Assembly: GCA_013399305.1 (NCBI GenBank)
Contig: VXAI01000082.1
Span: forward strand, 600,131-664,130
Direction of reading: 5' to 3'
DNA length: 64,000 nt
Source: Rostratula benghalensis
Lineage: Eukaryota > Chordata > Aves > Charadriiformes > Rostratulidae
Of this stretch, positions 24,501-38,008 are shown piece by piece. The notes beneath the pieces are model-generated. The model saw nothing but the letters and a program-made list of their open reading frames with translations, had not been told where the DNA came from and did no database searches. Both the position numbers and the translations under genes were made by a program. Every line of letters starts with the position of its first letter. The first letter of the stretch is position 1.

Positions 24501-27500
24501 TATTTGTGTTTCAGGCTTTTCTACCTCATTAATGGTATTCGAAATAATTTCCTCCAAAAAGGACTTTTCCCGTCCATGATCTGAAATGCTGGAGATGTCT
24601 GAACACATAAGAACAGGAGGAATTTAACCAATGTTTAGTAGAATTAGATGGGACAAAGAGTGAGTCTTCCCAGTCCTGTAGGTTTCACAGAGATGTTCGT
24701 GTTGCTAGGACTTTTGCTTTGTAAATCAGCCAAAACCAAAATTGTTCCAGGAAGTACTGTGCTATCACTGGGAAAATAGATCACTCCACAGCAGGGTAGA
24801 GGCTCGCCAAATCCTCCTTGAAAGGACAACTCCAGCCTGTGGATGCTGAACCACCAGACATGACCCAGGAACCCAGCGGGTACAGTTATGTCAAAATTAT
24901 TATAATTCTCCTAAAAAAAAAACAGAGGGGAAAAGCAATTGAGTTAATAAACATTCAAGGTCCCCAGAAGACAAGCTACTGAAAGAGGTCTTCGGCTTAC
25001 ATAGCAGGGCCTGAGGTTACCTCCCAAGAAGAAATCAGCCAGTTCCTCCATGACAAAAATCGGTTTGCCTGAAGCAAATGGACAAGGAATCATACTGATA
25101 TAAAGGAAAAATAAGTCAGTTTTATCACAGCTATTTTAGGCAGCTACTTTCTATGATAAATAAAGATTTCTGGTGAGGCAATCTCAATTTCTATATGGTA
25201 CATTATACATTCCTACTCACTCATTTACTAAGATGAAAGACCTGAGTGACTGCACTAGATTTAATATTAATTAATGCGTAACACACCAATACTGAATTTA
25301 GCAATAGTCTAACCACATGATATTCACAAGTAGTAAATGATCATGCCTAAGCATGCAATTAATAATGTTCTTTCTAAGGAAGCCCAAGACAGCATCAAAG
25401 ATTTAAACGTATGAACCCACAGGACAAATGAAGAGCAAGAGGGAAAAGAATTCAAAATATGTATTTTAAAAGAAATATAATTCAGAAACCTCAAAACTGT
25501 GTTGGTCTCTACCACTTAGTATGTAGGCTGGGAGAGCTGCGGACAGTGAGTGCTTTATCCACAGTGAGCAGGGTCTCCCTTCCTTCTTAGCAGCTGGCTA
25601 GGAGGAACTAAACTTAGCAGGCCTGAGGTGTAGGAAACCAGATAGCACAGTGTATGGCTGGATAGGAAATACAGGGCTCAATGTGTTTGAGGTTAAGATT
25701 AAGCCCTGACTTCCTTTGGGTCTATTTTAAACGGTGGCAAATGATGACATGCTTTCTTACAACAAAATGACAGATGATCAAAGGTCGAATATGATCTGTA
25801 TGTCAAGCATTTGTACAAGGACCTTTCTTTGAGGGACTGGGCAGGAAGCATTTTAACGTGGTGTCTCATACTTCCCCTCATCTGTTTGTTCAAAACATAC
25901 CAGTAACTGGGGAAAGCTGGATGACTGGCCACAGATCATCGGCCAAACAGCCTGCAAAAGGAGAGCAGTTGGTTTTGGAGGGAGCAGAAGAAAGATTACC
26001 ACAGCCCCAGCCATGGCTCATGTGAGCAAAACAATAAGGCAGTTCTTGCCACACTCACACTTCCAGGTGCTACAGCTGGGAAACAAAGACAAAGCATGTT
26101 GAGGGCATCTTCACACATCCCCCTTTCCGGAGGTAGTCAGGGATCAAAGTAGAAAAAGTGAAAAAAAACGTTTGGAAACCCTGCATTTTCCAACTGCCAT
26201 TTTAAATACAGTTTTGCAACACCTATGACATATTGGATGCAAGACTCACTGTGTCATAGTGTCTACAGGTTGCACACTTGCTAAATTTGCTGTTATTGTG
26301 TATTACCTGTGATTGCTGCTGAGGCAGCCAAAGGAGGACATTACCTCCACGTGAGATAGAAAATCACACACACACAAGAAGATAGTCTTTGTCCCAGAAA
26401 ACAAAAGGGTACCTGAACACCACAGCCACACCATCTATCATAAGGCTCACTTCCCTCCTATGCTCCTCCTCATATCTAGAAAACTACAGGACAAAAAGTG
26501 TTTGAAAACTCCTTTTAATTAAATTTTTCATCTTGCTTCAGGCACTGCTGCAACAGGCCACAGCTTTGACCTGGAGCCACCTGGCAGCTCTGTAGCTGCC
26601 CCTGCCAAATGCTTGTCCTACTTCACTAAGGCAAAGGCAGAGCTTGCTAAGAAAGATAACTGGGGTCACTTTGCTCCTGCAAAAAATTCACAAAACCGAA
26701 TTTATTAGCTATAGTGAGAGTTTCATTAAGCTGAAAATAAAGTGATCTGTTCAGCCCACAATTTCTGAGGATCCTGCTGTCAGCACCTACTCTCATGAAA
26801 AATGATGTAATTTATAAATGCAGCTGTGCAGCATAAAGCCTGCTTCCACTGAGATGTGGCACTGGCTTAGCAGAGCAGGGAGGATTTTTAAGTACAGAAT
26901 ATTAAATATGTAGCTGAATCAGAAAAGCATTTCCTGATGCTAGGTGAGTGGGAAATCAGGAGAGCATTCTGTGAAAAGCCGTTGTATTTTCTCTACACCC
27001 TGTCCTTCTGCCTCTGGCAGCCCAGATCATTTCACTTGCTATCAGCATGCCAGCGGGAGTCGTGGGAATGGTGATCTGAAGCACAGTTTTAAAATGCACA
27101 CTATGGTCTAAACAGTGAGAGGTGAATATCCTCTTAAGCTCCTCTGTGTTGTACAGAGGAATACAGGTACCATTTCCACATGACCTTTCTAGACTTTGTT
27201 AGCTTTCTGAGTGTTTCTGTGAGCAATACTGGACTACCCCCAGCTATAAGTGTGAGTGAATCCCCATGGAGAAGATGGGTACATCATGCTACAGACATGC
27301 TGTATGTCCCAGTCCTCCTGTGGACAGCAGAAAGGAACCAAGTAGCCCTCCTCCTGCTCACCCAGCTCTTGGCAGGTATCTCCAAGCTGCTACAACACAA
27401 GACGGGGAAGGACCCTAAGGCTTGCTTGCCAACCACCATCCATATAGATTAGTGTGGCCCAAGCAACAGGTGGGTATTTTACTAAGCAAAAAAGCTTATC

Positions 27501-27884
27501 AGCAAGGCAATCATCAGAGGTAAAAGATGGGAATAATCCCACCTAGGCTCATGAGTGGTGATGAATGAACTTAGAACTGGACTGAGAGCCAAGATGTACG
27601 AACCATAGTTTTTGGACTAGCTACTGAACTACCAAAAAGTAAGGATCAATGCAAAGATCCAAAGCATTGTCATTTGGTGAAAAGTATCCTTACTATCAGA
27701 AGAACAGGAAAAAATACCCAAAATGCCTTTTTGAGTTAAAGAAAATATATTGCTCAAAAAGCTTTACTTTTGCGTTTAATAAAAATCACCTTATATGTTG
27801 TCTTTTACAAGGCAGCTACTTTCAAAACAAAAACATGGGTTTGTGGCATTAAATTTTCAGTGTTTTTGAAACAATGTCCTGTTT

Positions 27885-28411
27885 AGAATCACAGAATCAT
27901 TTAAGTCCAAAAAGACCTTTAAGATTGAGTCCAACCGTTAATGTAGCACTGCCAAATCAACCACTAAAATATGTCTCTAACCACTATGTCTACATGTCTT
28001 TTAAATATCTCCTTGATGGTGACTCAGTCACTTCCCTGGGCAGCCTGTTCCAATGCCTGATCACAGTTTCAGTGAAGAAATTTTTCCTAATATGCAGTCT
28101 AAACCTCCCCTTGAGGCCATTTCCTCTCATCCTGTCACTTGTTACTTGGAAGAAAAGACTGATCCCCAGCTCGCTGCAACCTCCTTTCAGGTAGTTGTAG
28201 AGAATGATAAGGTCTCCCCCTCAGCCTCCTAAATGTTCCTAAATAACCCTAGCTCCCTTAGTTGCTCCTCGTAATACTTATGCTCCAGACCCCTCATCAG
28301 CTTTGTTGCCCTTCTTTCGACACGTTCCAGCACCTCAATGTCCTTGTATGAAGGACACAAAACTGAACACAGTACTCAAGGTGCAGCCTCATCAGTGCCC
28401 AGTACAAGGGG
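27885..28411 (-). mobile_element. 5'-truncated CR1 retrotransposon
   Basis: The plus strand begins AGAATCACAGAATCAT, the complement of the ATTCTGTG-type 3' tail of CR1. It continues with the complement of the CR1 3'UTR (…AAAAAGACCTTTAAGATTGAGTCC…) and then of the C-terminal reverse-transcriptase region (…CCTGGGCAGCCTGTTCCAATG…, …GACACGTTCCAGCACCTCAATG…). The element is therefore on the minus strand, with its 3' end at 27885 and its 5' truncation near 28411. Many mismatches and stops show an old inactive copy. Confidence 0.9.
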
Positions 28412-31400
28412 AAAGTGTTTATAAAGTGCCTAGAAAACACTAAAATATTTTACAAGAGCCTTGATTCCAACTTGTGTCTCTGGCTGAAAGCTTTTGCTAA
28501 ATTCAAGATAATACCATTTATGCTTTCAGTCTCTGTAACCTATTTTCTGGCAGATCACCCAGCTAACAGGCAATTAACAAGTGCAAAATAGGGATAGTAT
28601 CTCAACAAAATATTGAGCTCAGTTCTGTCCTATTCCTCTTATAGATGTCAAAACAACAAGCAGGCCCAATTTGGATAAAGGCAGGCTGTGGTGACAAGGA
28701 TAAACTGACACTGGAGGACGCATGAATCCTCTATGTGGCACCTCTTCATCCCACAGCTTTGGGTCTTCCTACATCGTGGCAACTCTTAACATTTCAGCAC
28801 ATACACTATAGACCAGTATGAACAGCGAGGCCACGGGCAATAAAAGACACAAATATCTCTGCCTTCAGGTTTAAAAGCTCAGCAGAAAGAAAGTATTAAT
28901 TCTTTCAGCTGTGAAAGAGCCTCCAGGATGTGTCTCCAAGCAGACAGAAAGATAAATGCTGTCTCGGTGAAAGGTGTGAAGGTCGACAAGGGCCGCATTT
29001 CCTCATTGGTTGTACCCATGTTGGACTGACTGCCAGCAAAGGGGATTGCATTCCAGCTTTTCCCCAGGAGGGTGTCCCTGGGTGGCAGAGAGCTGCCATT
29101 GCTGAGCTGTCACCACCGTCACAGTGGTGTAGAGAAACAGAGAAAGATGTCTCAGGGCAGAAAGGGTTGAGACATGCAAGCTCTTTGCAGCTGCTGGAGT
29201 GGAATCCAGAGCACGTCCTTATGCTCCACCTGACACTGTGTGGCCAAAGCTATTGCCAAGGCATATGTGTCCCCGTTCTGGTAAAAGGATGGAAAAGGTT
29301 CTTCCAGCAGATGAGGCTGATGAGGCAGAGGCTGAGCTTTGAATTACTTATCCATTAAAAATTGCATTCTTTGCGTTCACTAACAGAAGTATTTTTCAGT
29401 ATTTAGATCACATTTTTGTTCGTAGGCTTTGTCAATGTAAGAACTTATCCAGAGCCTTCTGGAGTCACCTCCAGATCTCCTTGCAGAACACAAAAGCTTC
29501 AAGGAAAGTATAAGGCCTTGGTTAAAGGAAAAATAACTTGTGCTGCTTAAAATAATTTACCACATCTTAAAATATTCACTATATTTAAACAAATCAGACA
29601 GAATTTCCATAGTTTCACAAATGTTACTTAAAGACTGTGAGTGTGGGTGACAGAATTGTCTCCACAGCACAACTTAGCAGTTTCAGGTGCTCCAGCTTTC
29701 ATTTAGCATGGAGAGAAATAGCAGTATAAATAGTTAATATTGTTCTGTAAAAGCAGTGGGCAGGTATTACGTATATTTTAATCAGGCCTGGTGAGAAGGC
29801 TTGGGAACCTCCTTCTGAACAGTCCCATTCTAAATATAGGCCTGGCATGGAATTACTGGGGGAAGTGCAAGGGAGTTGCAGCCTCCCTCCTGGTATTGCC
29901 CACATTTTGTGTGATGGGACATGGGCAGATCTGCACCCCTGGGCAGCAGCCATCACTGATAGTTATGCAGCAGCAAGTATGACAGTTACAGCCGTAGACA
30001 TGACAAAAACTTTGTATCTGAAGAGGTACTAAAGTTATTGGAAAGGCTACACAGGATAATTGTGAAAGCATTAATTCACACTGAGCCAGTGTGGCTGGGA
30101 GGATAAGCCCAAGCACTAAAGCACAGAAGTTCTCTTGCCAGCTCTGCCACTAAGTCCATGCAAATCACTTAATCTTCCTATTTGGTTCCCCCTTTGCTAA
30201 AAGGGGAATGTTAATATTTATTTACCTTCCAACTCACAGGCATGTTGTGAGGATTAATTAGTTAATAACTGTTAAGTGCTTTGAAGATGCAAGTGACTGT
30301 GCAAAATACTAAGTATTATTAACTCACATTAGGCTAATGATGCAGATAGGAGTGGCAATTTTCATTAGCTGTATCAAAGCAGAGCCCAGGATTCAGCCCT
30401 GAGATGCATGTTAGCTAGTGAAAAATTAACAAGGTTATGACAAAGATTAAAAGAATAAAGTAAATGTATTTCCACTGGCCTGCTGGAACACAAGAAACAT
30501 ACACAGCTGCACCATTCCTGCTCTAGCAAAACCACAGCTCTATTAATAACTCACTGAACGCTGTTGATTTGCACCTTGATTAGTCATTTCCACCAATCTG
30601 CAAAGTGCTAGGGGTTTGAGTTGGTGGCAATTTCCACTCCTACATCTTGCTCTGCACCTGTGAGCATGACAGCATGCAGTTTAAGGCAAGCAAGACTCAA
30701 GCACAGCATGCTTGCATTACATACCACAATTTTGCAATGCACTTGCCTGCCATTAATTTCTATGAAACTTCTGTAAAAAATCCAGACAGTTACAGTACAC
30801 CTTTTGAGAAGGCTGGTTTTGCAGTTAGGTAGCTCTCCTGATGCAATGGAAGGCACAGTATGGGTGGCCAGCCTGAGGTTTGTGAGGGCCAGCTGCAGGG
30901 GAACAGCGCACACCTCTGCCTTACACTACTATTATACTTCCAGCAGAGATAGATGGTAAAGACGCAGCCTGGAAAGTTGAGGCAGCAACTAAAATAACTT
31001 TGGAAGATGCTTCCTCAAAGCAGCTGTCCACATAGCTCTGCTGAGGAAGCCAGGTGCAGTCCCTAAGTGCCATCAGCAACTTCCACCTGTGGACCTAAAT
31101 CACTTGTTGCTTATATGAGTTCCCCAATTTCAATTGCAATCAAGTCTTTTGTTAATACCTGCAAATAATTCATAATTCATGTGTATAACAATATGTATTT
31201 CTATCTTAGTACCTGCATGATTCTCAGTCCCGTAGCTCCAGGTGCATAATGCAACATTTTCTCAACTCTCTTATCCCTTCACCACCTGAGTGGGCAAACT
31301 TAGTTTTTGTTCTTTCTTTTTAGAATTACTTTAGTGGTGGAAGAGGTGGGTAAACACACAATGATTTTAGGGGAAAAAGAAGATAATACTATATAAGCCT

Positions 31401-34400
31401 GTATTTTATTAACTCTTCATACAACTGTTCCGGTCCTGACTGAAAGTTTTAACTTCTATCATCTCACAAGGTCATTGTGTGAAATAAAGATTAAAATAAA
31501 CCTTAGGGGAGAGAAAAACACAGAAGTGGAAAAAGCTGAGGAGACCGAATGATTCCAGTCACCTCCAAAAATTTGCAAAACTCCTTTTTTTTTTTTATTC
31601 TGTATACAAATACCTTAAGCGGTGATGCAGTGAATGTCTGTTGGCAGATACAGAACTTCCTGTGAGGCAAAGATGACCTAAGATACCCCAGAGACTCCTT
31701 TAGACTGACGAAGATGCAGGCTCTCAGGCAGATGGATGATTAGGGAAGCGAGGCAGCCAGCCTCCGCTGCACTCGTTTGACCCAGTTACACAGAAGGAGG
31801 CAATTTCTCTATTCTCACTTCCAGATTACAAAGCTGAGAGGCACAACGCAATTCTCAGAAGCACAGGTTTGTCACCAGCCCAAGAACGTTCATTTTTCTC
31901 TGCATTACAATGTGCTAAGCCCTTTGGGGATCCCTACCCTGTGCTTGGAGTCTCCCAAGTACTCTCCTCCTGGGGACTGTCAGAGAAACTCTTCTGTGAA
32001 GCTACCTAACTTCTCAAAACTACTTTTATCAGAAGAGAGGCAGCTGCTGCAATTAAAATAGGTTGAAACATGAAGTCCTGCTGAGCTCAGTGAAAACTCC
32101 TTAGGCCTGATGTTCAGTTACAAGGCCTTGTACATTATTACAGCAGGGTGGCAAAATGTACTTAACAATTAGGTACATAAAGTTCCTGTTGTGAAATTTA
32201 TAATACAGTAAATATCTTCAACAACTGCATCTCAACAAAAGAAATACAAGAGCTCGATTTTCACACCTTAGCACAAGGCTCGGAGTAGTGGCTACTGTTA
32301 AGGATGCTTGACATTTTAACAGTCTTCTGATTATCAAGCTCGGTTTTCAAGTACTTATAACTAAACAGTAATTATAGTTTTGTGTAACTCAGCACTGACT
32401 TTGGTCTGATCTATTTATCTCGACAACACGGGGAGGGTTTTCCTCCTAAAGTACAACGCACAAAATCTATTTGCCATGTTAAAAATATGCCCATTGTGAT
32501 GTATCTCTCCCCATATCTCATTTAATAAGCTCTAACATGAGCTCAAGATTTCTGTTCAACTGCAAATACCAATGCACATGATAAATAAATCTCCAATCCT
32601 CTTATAATACTGTATAGGTTAAAAACATTTAAGCAAGGACGAATGTCAACTACTTAAAATATCCTGCCCCCCAGACATACTGTTGCTTAATCATTTTTTA
32701 CATAGGTTTTACTTTTGCTGCAGAAATTGCTGGCTATTCTTTGATGCCGTGCTGGACTAGAAATACAATAAACCTGAAATACTAACGTTCTTCCCACTGC
32801 ATGTGATTCCTACCAATCAAGTGCATCATCCACAGTTACTTTTATCCTGAGCCAAGACTAGCAAGGGCAAAACAGTCTTTTATTGACTTTAGAGCTTAGT
32901 CCATTAAATTTCATGCTTTTTCAACCTCCAAAGCCAATCACAGGCTGATGGCACCATTCTGGATTTTATTTTGTGATATTATGAGCCCAGCTTCCATAAA
33001 CAAGGAGCATCGCGGGGGCTGGGAACTTTCTCTGAGGCAAGGATGCACATTACTTGCCGGCTGCCTGACAACAGGGGTAATTGCTTTTTATTTTTTAAAC
33101 ATATGGTGAAGGGCAGGCTTAGCCACTGCAGAAGTTTCTGCACAGCCTCCGGGGAAGAAGAGCAAAAACACTTCATGCTCTTTGCCAAGGCATTTCAGAT
33201 GCAAAGTGGGGCACCAGCAAACCTGAACCAAGTGAGGAAAGCCCTGGCAAGCCAGCTATGCAAACAAGGAAAACAACCCTTCAGTACCAGATTTTTTAAA
33301 ACAACCCATAGAAAAGCAAGCAAATGCACATTGTTACAAATAACACTGCTTCTGACCATACATGAACCAGAGATGCTGTTGTTTAAAGGATGGAGAAAAA
33401 AACACCACAGGCCCTCATGAGCACAGTATCCAGTGCTTCAAAACCTGCTAAATTACCAAGGCATCTTCCAGATATTGCAGGAAAGGCTCACGCTCAGTCA
33501 CATTTGCTGTTCACACCCAGCAAAACTGAGCAAATCCAGCACACTTTAAATTATTTTGAGCAGATCTGGCACAATTTTTCGCAGCTCAAAAGAAGCTGCC
33601 GCAGCATCCATAGAAGGTCTGTAACCGTTCCCTCCACAGCACACCGGGCACAGAGAGGCCATGAACACAGTACAAAGTCAACGCAAGCATCTCATAACTC
33701 TTGCTGACATTATAGCAGCTCCCAAGGCCAAAAGACAAACACCACGATTCCTATTCCTGTTGCTCACAGTCTAAAGAAAGACAGTCTGACTCTGAGGGCA
33801 AAGGCATTTTTCAATTTTCTTGCATAACTAATCTTACATATAAAAGTTAACATTAAACAACTGACTAGAACTGGTCAGAAAACACCATCTATTCTCAAGA
33901 GTTAAAGAATCCAGCATGGCTGCAATCCAAAGTAACGTCAAAGCAGTTTTGTATCCAGGGCAGCAGCAAAAGTTCCAGCAGAATTCAAGACACCGGACAA
34001 AGCACCACAGACTGCCGGATCTCCGGCCTACCGATTCCCAGCCAGAAAGTTTGTTGTATGGTGCATAAGCCCTACACAAGCCCTCGTCTCCCTAACTCCA
34101 AAGAATGGAGAGGGCAGTGAGGAATGAGGGTGCTGATCCATTCGAATGATAACGCTACTCTTGCTGTCCCATAAACAGTGGCCTACCTTCAATCTAATTT
34201 CCACGCTGCATTAAGTATATGTGATGTTGTGAGGAACGCAGGATTAAAAGCTGCTAGAAAGAAAGTACTAAAAGTTAAATCAGGACGTCCTCACCCAAGT
34301 TAATTTTTGCTCCAATTGCTTGAGAAATTATGCTTAGATTACATGCAGCTTTCTTAATTTTTTCTGAGTTTTGCTAACTCTCTACTGGCACAAAATACAG

Positions 34401-35849
34401 TCTTAGGTTTGCCAGCAATCAATTTAATCACGTAGCAGCTAAGCACTTGGAAAACGAGACAGAAGTGGATCTGCAATGCTGCAGTGATAGCTGTTTCCAG
34501 CAGGGTCACTAGGTAAATACAAACATTTTTGTAACAGCTGTATTCAATTTTGTAGGTACATAAGTCATTAATAAGGAAGATCGAATCATGTTAATAATCC
34601 TTGAAAACAAATTAACTGGATTTTCTTTTATTACCGAGTCTACATATTTCTCATTTGTTCTGGTTGGCAGCACAGCAACCTATTATTTAAGAGTGTCTTG
34701 TCTGCTTTGTCAGAGCTGTTGTCCAGATGTCCAAATATATACATCATAATATAAATTGTTAGTTTAAAATCAAAGTGTTTCTTAATGACATAGCATAAAC
34801 TCTATAGAATGTAGGGAGTTTTTTTAACCCAGATGTCAAATAAAATGTTATGGAAATGAGAGAGACATTTAAACATTGGAAATCCACATCAACATGCTGA
34901 GTTTATTACAGAACAGCTCACTGGAAATTAACTGGGTACTAATCTTTTAATGCTGCAGCTGATCCTTGGTCAACCTGTTACAAGAGTAAATTGCCATTCC
35001 CAGCTGTGCCATACTATAAGAGGATAAACAGCAGAGTGGCCCTTAGGAACAACCTATTTCAAGAATATCTGCTCAATTTTCTGCAGCTAATCAGGGCAAC
35101 GTTAACAGAAGAAAATCTGCCAGAAGGGAACATATGCAGAGATTAATCCAATTTGATGCTGCAGTAAGAGACAGATATTATTTTTGTTTTATTTTTATGT
35201 AGAAAGACACTGAAAACTCGGTACTTAAATGCTGAAGAACTGAGAAATCAAAGCAGCCCAAGAATTCATTTCAATAAGACTCAGGGATCCAACATTAAAA
35301 AAAAAATCTGGGCCTAGGTACTTAGGAGAGTCTCTTTTCTCTCACTGCAATAAAGCCACAGCAAAGCTTGGAGGCAGTTATGTGATGGAGCACTCAGGTT
35401 GTTTCAGAGAAAACTTCTTGGACTCCCACATTAGAAGTTGCAGTGCCAACCAGACAGCACGACATACATTTGGGAACCTAAATGTCTCTAGCTCTTACTG
35501 GTGGCTACATAAGCTAAATTTCCACTGAAACAAGATGTGCTCAGTACTTTCTCACACTCATCAACTTTTTATTCCACAAATGCGTTTTCTCTTTCAGTTT
35601 CTCCGACTTTCATTTTCACGTGCACTTATTCTTTGTTCTGGATTGAGGTAAAACAAACCAATTTTCTGGAGAGTAATTTTAGGTTTTTTAGCTGGGCCTC
35701 TTCTAACTAACTAAACTCTGAAATTAACAGCACATTGTTCAGAAACTCTTCACTCTCACAGTGGTAAGACCTGATTATTCCAAGGAATGGTATGCAGAGA
35801 GAACCTTGCTTGTACTTAATGCTGTAACAACCAAGGTCAGGTAATTTCA
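28412..35849. other. Intergenic DNA, no gene seen
   Basis: AT-rich sequence without recognisable coding potential; open frames are short and unrelated to known families. It contains the MIR-like element at 30120-30322. The right limit is uncertain because the 5' end of the next LTR could not be placed. Confidence 0.55.
30120..30322 (+). repeat. MIR-type SINE, nearly full 3' two-thirds
   Basis: The order of blocks follows MIR: GCCAGCTCTGCCACTAAGT, CAAATCACTTAATCTTCCTA, AAAAGGGGAATGTTAATATT, then the LINE-derived tail TTGTGAGGATTAATTAGTTA and AGTGCTTTGAAGATG, ending CTAAGTATTATTAA. This is the best preserved of the ancient SINE fragments in the window. The 5' tRNA-like part is too decayed to delimit. 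Confidence 0.75.
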
Positions 35850-36375
35850 TTATTTGCCCCGTTGGAGGGTCGGAAGCAGGAAAGTGTAGAGGGAACACAC
35901 CTGTAGGGAGGAGCTGGCAGGACAGGTGACCCAAAACTGACCGATTCCATTCCATTCGCATCATGCTCAGTATAAAAGCGGAGGGATCAAAGGGACAATT
36001 TTCTTTCTCCGATTGCTGATATCTGAGGAGGACCCTGTCTGTTCATCTGCCTCTGATCCTGATCCATGTGTACCTGACTCCAGATCTGGAATCCAGTTCC
36101 TGTCGATCACCGAGTCCAGTCTGGGACTTTTCCAGATGCCTGTTAGTGATGTGATCATCATCCTGGGAGCTTCATATGGTTTTGTATATACCATACCTAT
36201 TTCATTATTTTCCTCCTTTTGTTTGTTATAATTTTAGTATTAAATACTTCATTAAAGATGTTTAGTTCATTCTAAACTCGTAAATCTCCTTATTCCCTTC
36301 CTCTCCCTTCTTTTTTTGGGGGAGGAAGGGCCATCTGTCAGTTTGGTTTTGGTAATTTTGGCTGAAACCACGACA
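35850..36375 (+). mobile_element. Second solo LTR of an avian endogenous retrovirus
   Basis: The block GAGGGAACACACCTGTAGGG, GGACAGGTGACCCAAAACTG, CATCATGCTCAGTATAAAAG and the terminus GGCTGAAACCACGACA belong to the same broad group of bird LTRs as the element at 9834, but to a different subfamily. It keeps a clean TATA box (TATAAAAG at 35971) and an ATTAAA polyadenylation signal (36251-36256), about 275 bp apart in the plus orientation. The 3' end is at 36375. I could not find a matching TG start or the duplicate of the flanking CTTCT, so the 5' boundary is approximate and the element may be 5'-truncated. No retroviral gene flanks it. Confidence 0.75.
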
Positions 36376-37811
36376 CTTCTACCTTGTGCTTCCTTCGCAA
36401 TCTCAAGATGACTGCTCCTAAGTCACAGCTGAGCAAGAACCCTCTCTGCACTCACAGAAAGTCTTGCCTAGACTGTTAGTGTTTGTATGCTTTATAAGGC
36501 AGAAATAGATATTTACTGTTTGCACAACACCTAAAGCTATGCAACCTCCAGCCTACCTAAGGCCTTTGGTCAATATTGCAATATTTATATTACATGATGA
36601 TTTAAAATTTAACTTTTTTTTTTTTTTTACTTCTGTTGAATATGCAAGAAAAGCCTGTCTGTGTTATTTGACAGTGGCGTGTTAAACACCACTTCTTTTT
36701 ATCATTCCCCTCTTCTTCCAAGATGACAATACAGAATAACTGCAGAATCACGCTGTTTATTCAATATACTATAAAATGGCCAATAACCTCCTTCACCTCC
36801 CAAAATATTTCTGTGGATAAATAACGACTCCTAGAAAAAGATACTTTACTATACTCTTTCCATCACTTAGAGAAATGTGGGGCAGGCAATTTTTAATATA
36901 CATAAAGCCTAGTACATGGCTGTGACCGAGCTCTGCAGAAGTCACCCTGATGCTTCTACAATCCAGCCCCCAGTTCTGGAGAAGTTGTCAGAGGCAGGAA
37001 GAGCTGTTCCCCCACAACTGTCACCACCAAGGCAACACCCATTCCGTGCTATGGGGCAGGAGGGGCTGTGCTCTCTGCCTTTCCCTTTCCATCCCAAATA
37101 GTTCAGCTGCATCCAGCCAGTGTTACACAGGCTGGTGGACACAGGGCTCTCTTGCACTACTGCTGTGAAGTGCTAACCGCTGTTTCTCCAGTCCTGCTCA
37201 GGCTGTCAGCTGCTGCTGGAATTACTATTGGTGCAGACTGAGGGGAGGGCGAGGGGAGACCAGACAGTCTGGCAGATGACTACTGAAAATTGGGAAGTGG
37301 TGTTAACTACGGAAAGAACGAGTGTATTTGAGTATTGCTAATAAAACAGAAAGCTGAACACAGTGGTTCTTTCCATGACTTACACCAGAGCTAGATTTGA
37401 AAGCTGGCACTAAGAAACATCTCTTTTACCAATTTTTTAAGCTTTCTTTGCCTTTGTACTCTGCTTGTACTCTGCTCAAGAGTGCCTGGTAAAACATAGA
37501 ATTTTTAATTTATTTTTTCTTATCAGCCACTTCAATAATTACTCTCTCTGAAAAACCAGCAGATTCATGTTTGGCCTTATTCATTCCTCCTGGGTGGGGA
37601 ATATTTGGGCAATCCTCAATGCTTGGAAAAGGAGTCCAGTTTGAGAGCAGCCAAAAATACAAAATATCACAGCCAGAGCGTTGCAGCCCACCCTCCACGT
37701 AACAGTAGAGTATCTTGTGTCCTTCTGCTGATAATGTCAGAATCACCAGAACAGCCTCCCTAAAACCACAGAAAGCACTTCCCTTTCATACTGATGCTTC
37801 TCTGCATGCAG
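36376..37811. other. Intergenic DNA, no gene seen
   Basis: Short AT-rich interval between repeats. It carries a T15 run at 36614-36628 and a moderately GC-rich stretch at 36.9-37.25 kb whose open frames of 60-72 codons resemble nothing known. Confidence 0.55.
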
Positions 37812-37940
37812 GAGGAAGGATGGTCTTGTGGCTCATGCAGACTTGGCTGTCAGCATGTGTGGCTTCTATTCCTGGTGGTCATCGACTTCTCTTGTGACTT
37901 TGGGAGAGTTACCTAACTTCTCCATCCACCAAAATGTCAC
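37812..37940 (+). repeat. MIR-like SINE fragment (5' and core)
   Basis: GATGGTCTTGTGGCTCATGC is placed like the MIR 5' region, and TTGTGACTTTGGGAGAGTTA followed by CCTAACTTCTCC matches the MIR core (…TGTGACCTTGGGCAAGTTACTTAACCTCTC…). It is diverged, on the plus strand, and sits about 70 bp from the CR1 element that follows. Confidence 0.6.
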
Positions 37941-38008
37941 TCTGCTCTACAACATAAATCAATTTTGCCCTTTAATACAACTACCACTGGCTCAGGATAG
38001 ATGGGTAT

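Larger units (their letters stand above)
10383..27884. other. Intergenic DNA, no gene seen
   Basis: About 17.5 kb with no open frame longer than about 150 codons, and none that reads as a recognisable protein. Apart from the short repeats listed separately it contains an A18 run at 14211-14228 and a short (CA)n near 26367. The moderately GC-rich patches at about 18.95-19.35 kb and 20.2-20.4 kb have open frames of 100-135 codons that look like chance. Confidence 0.6.
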
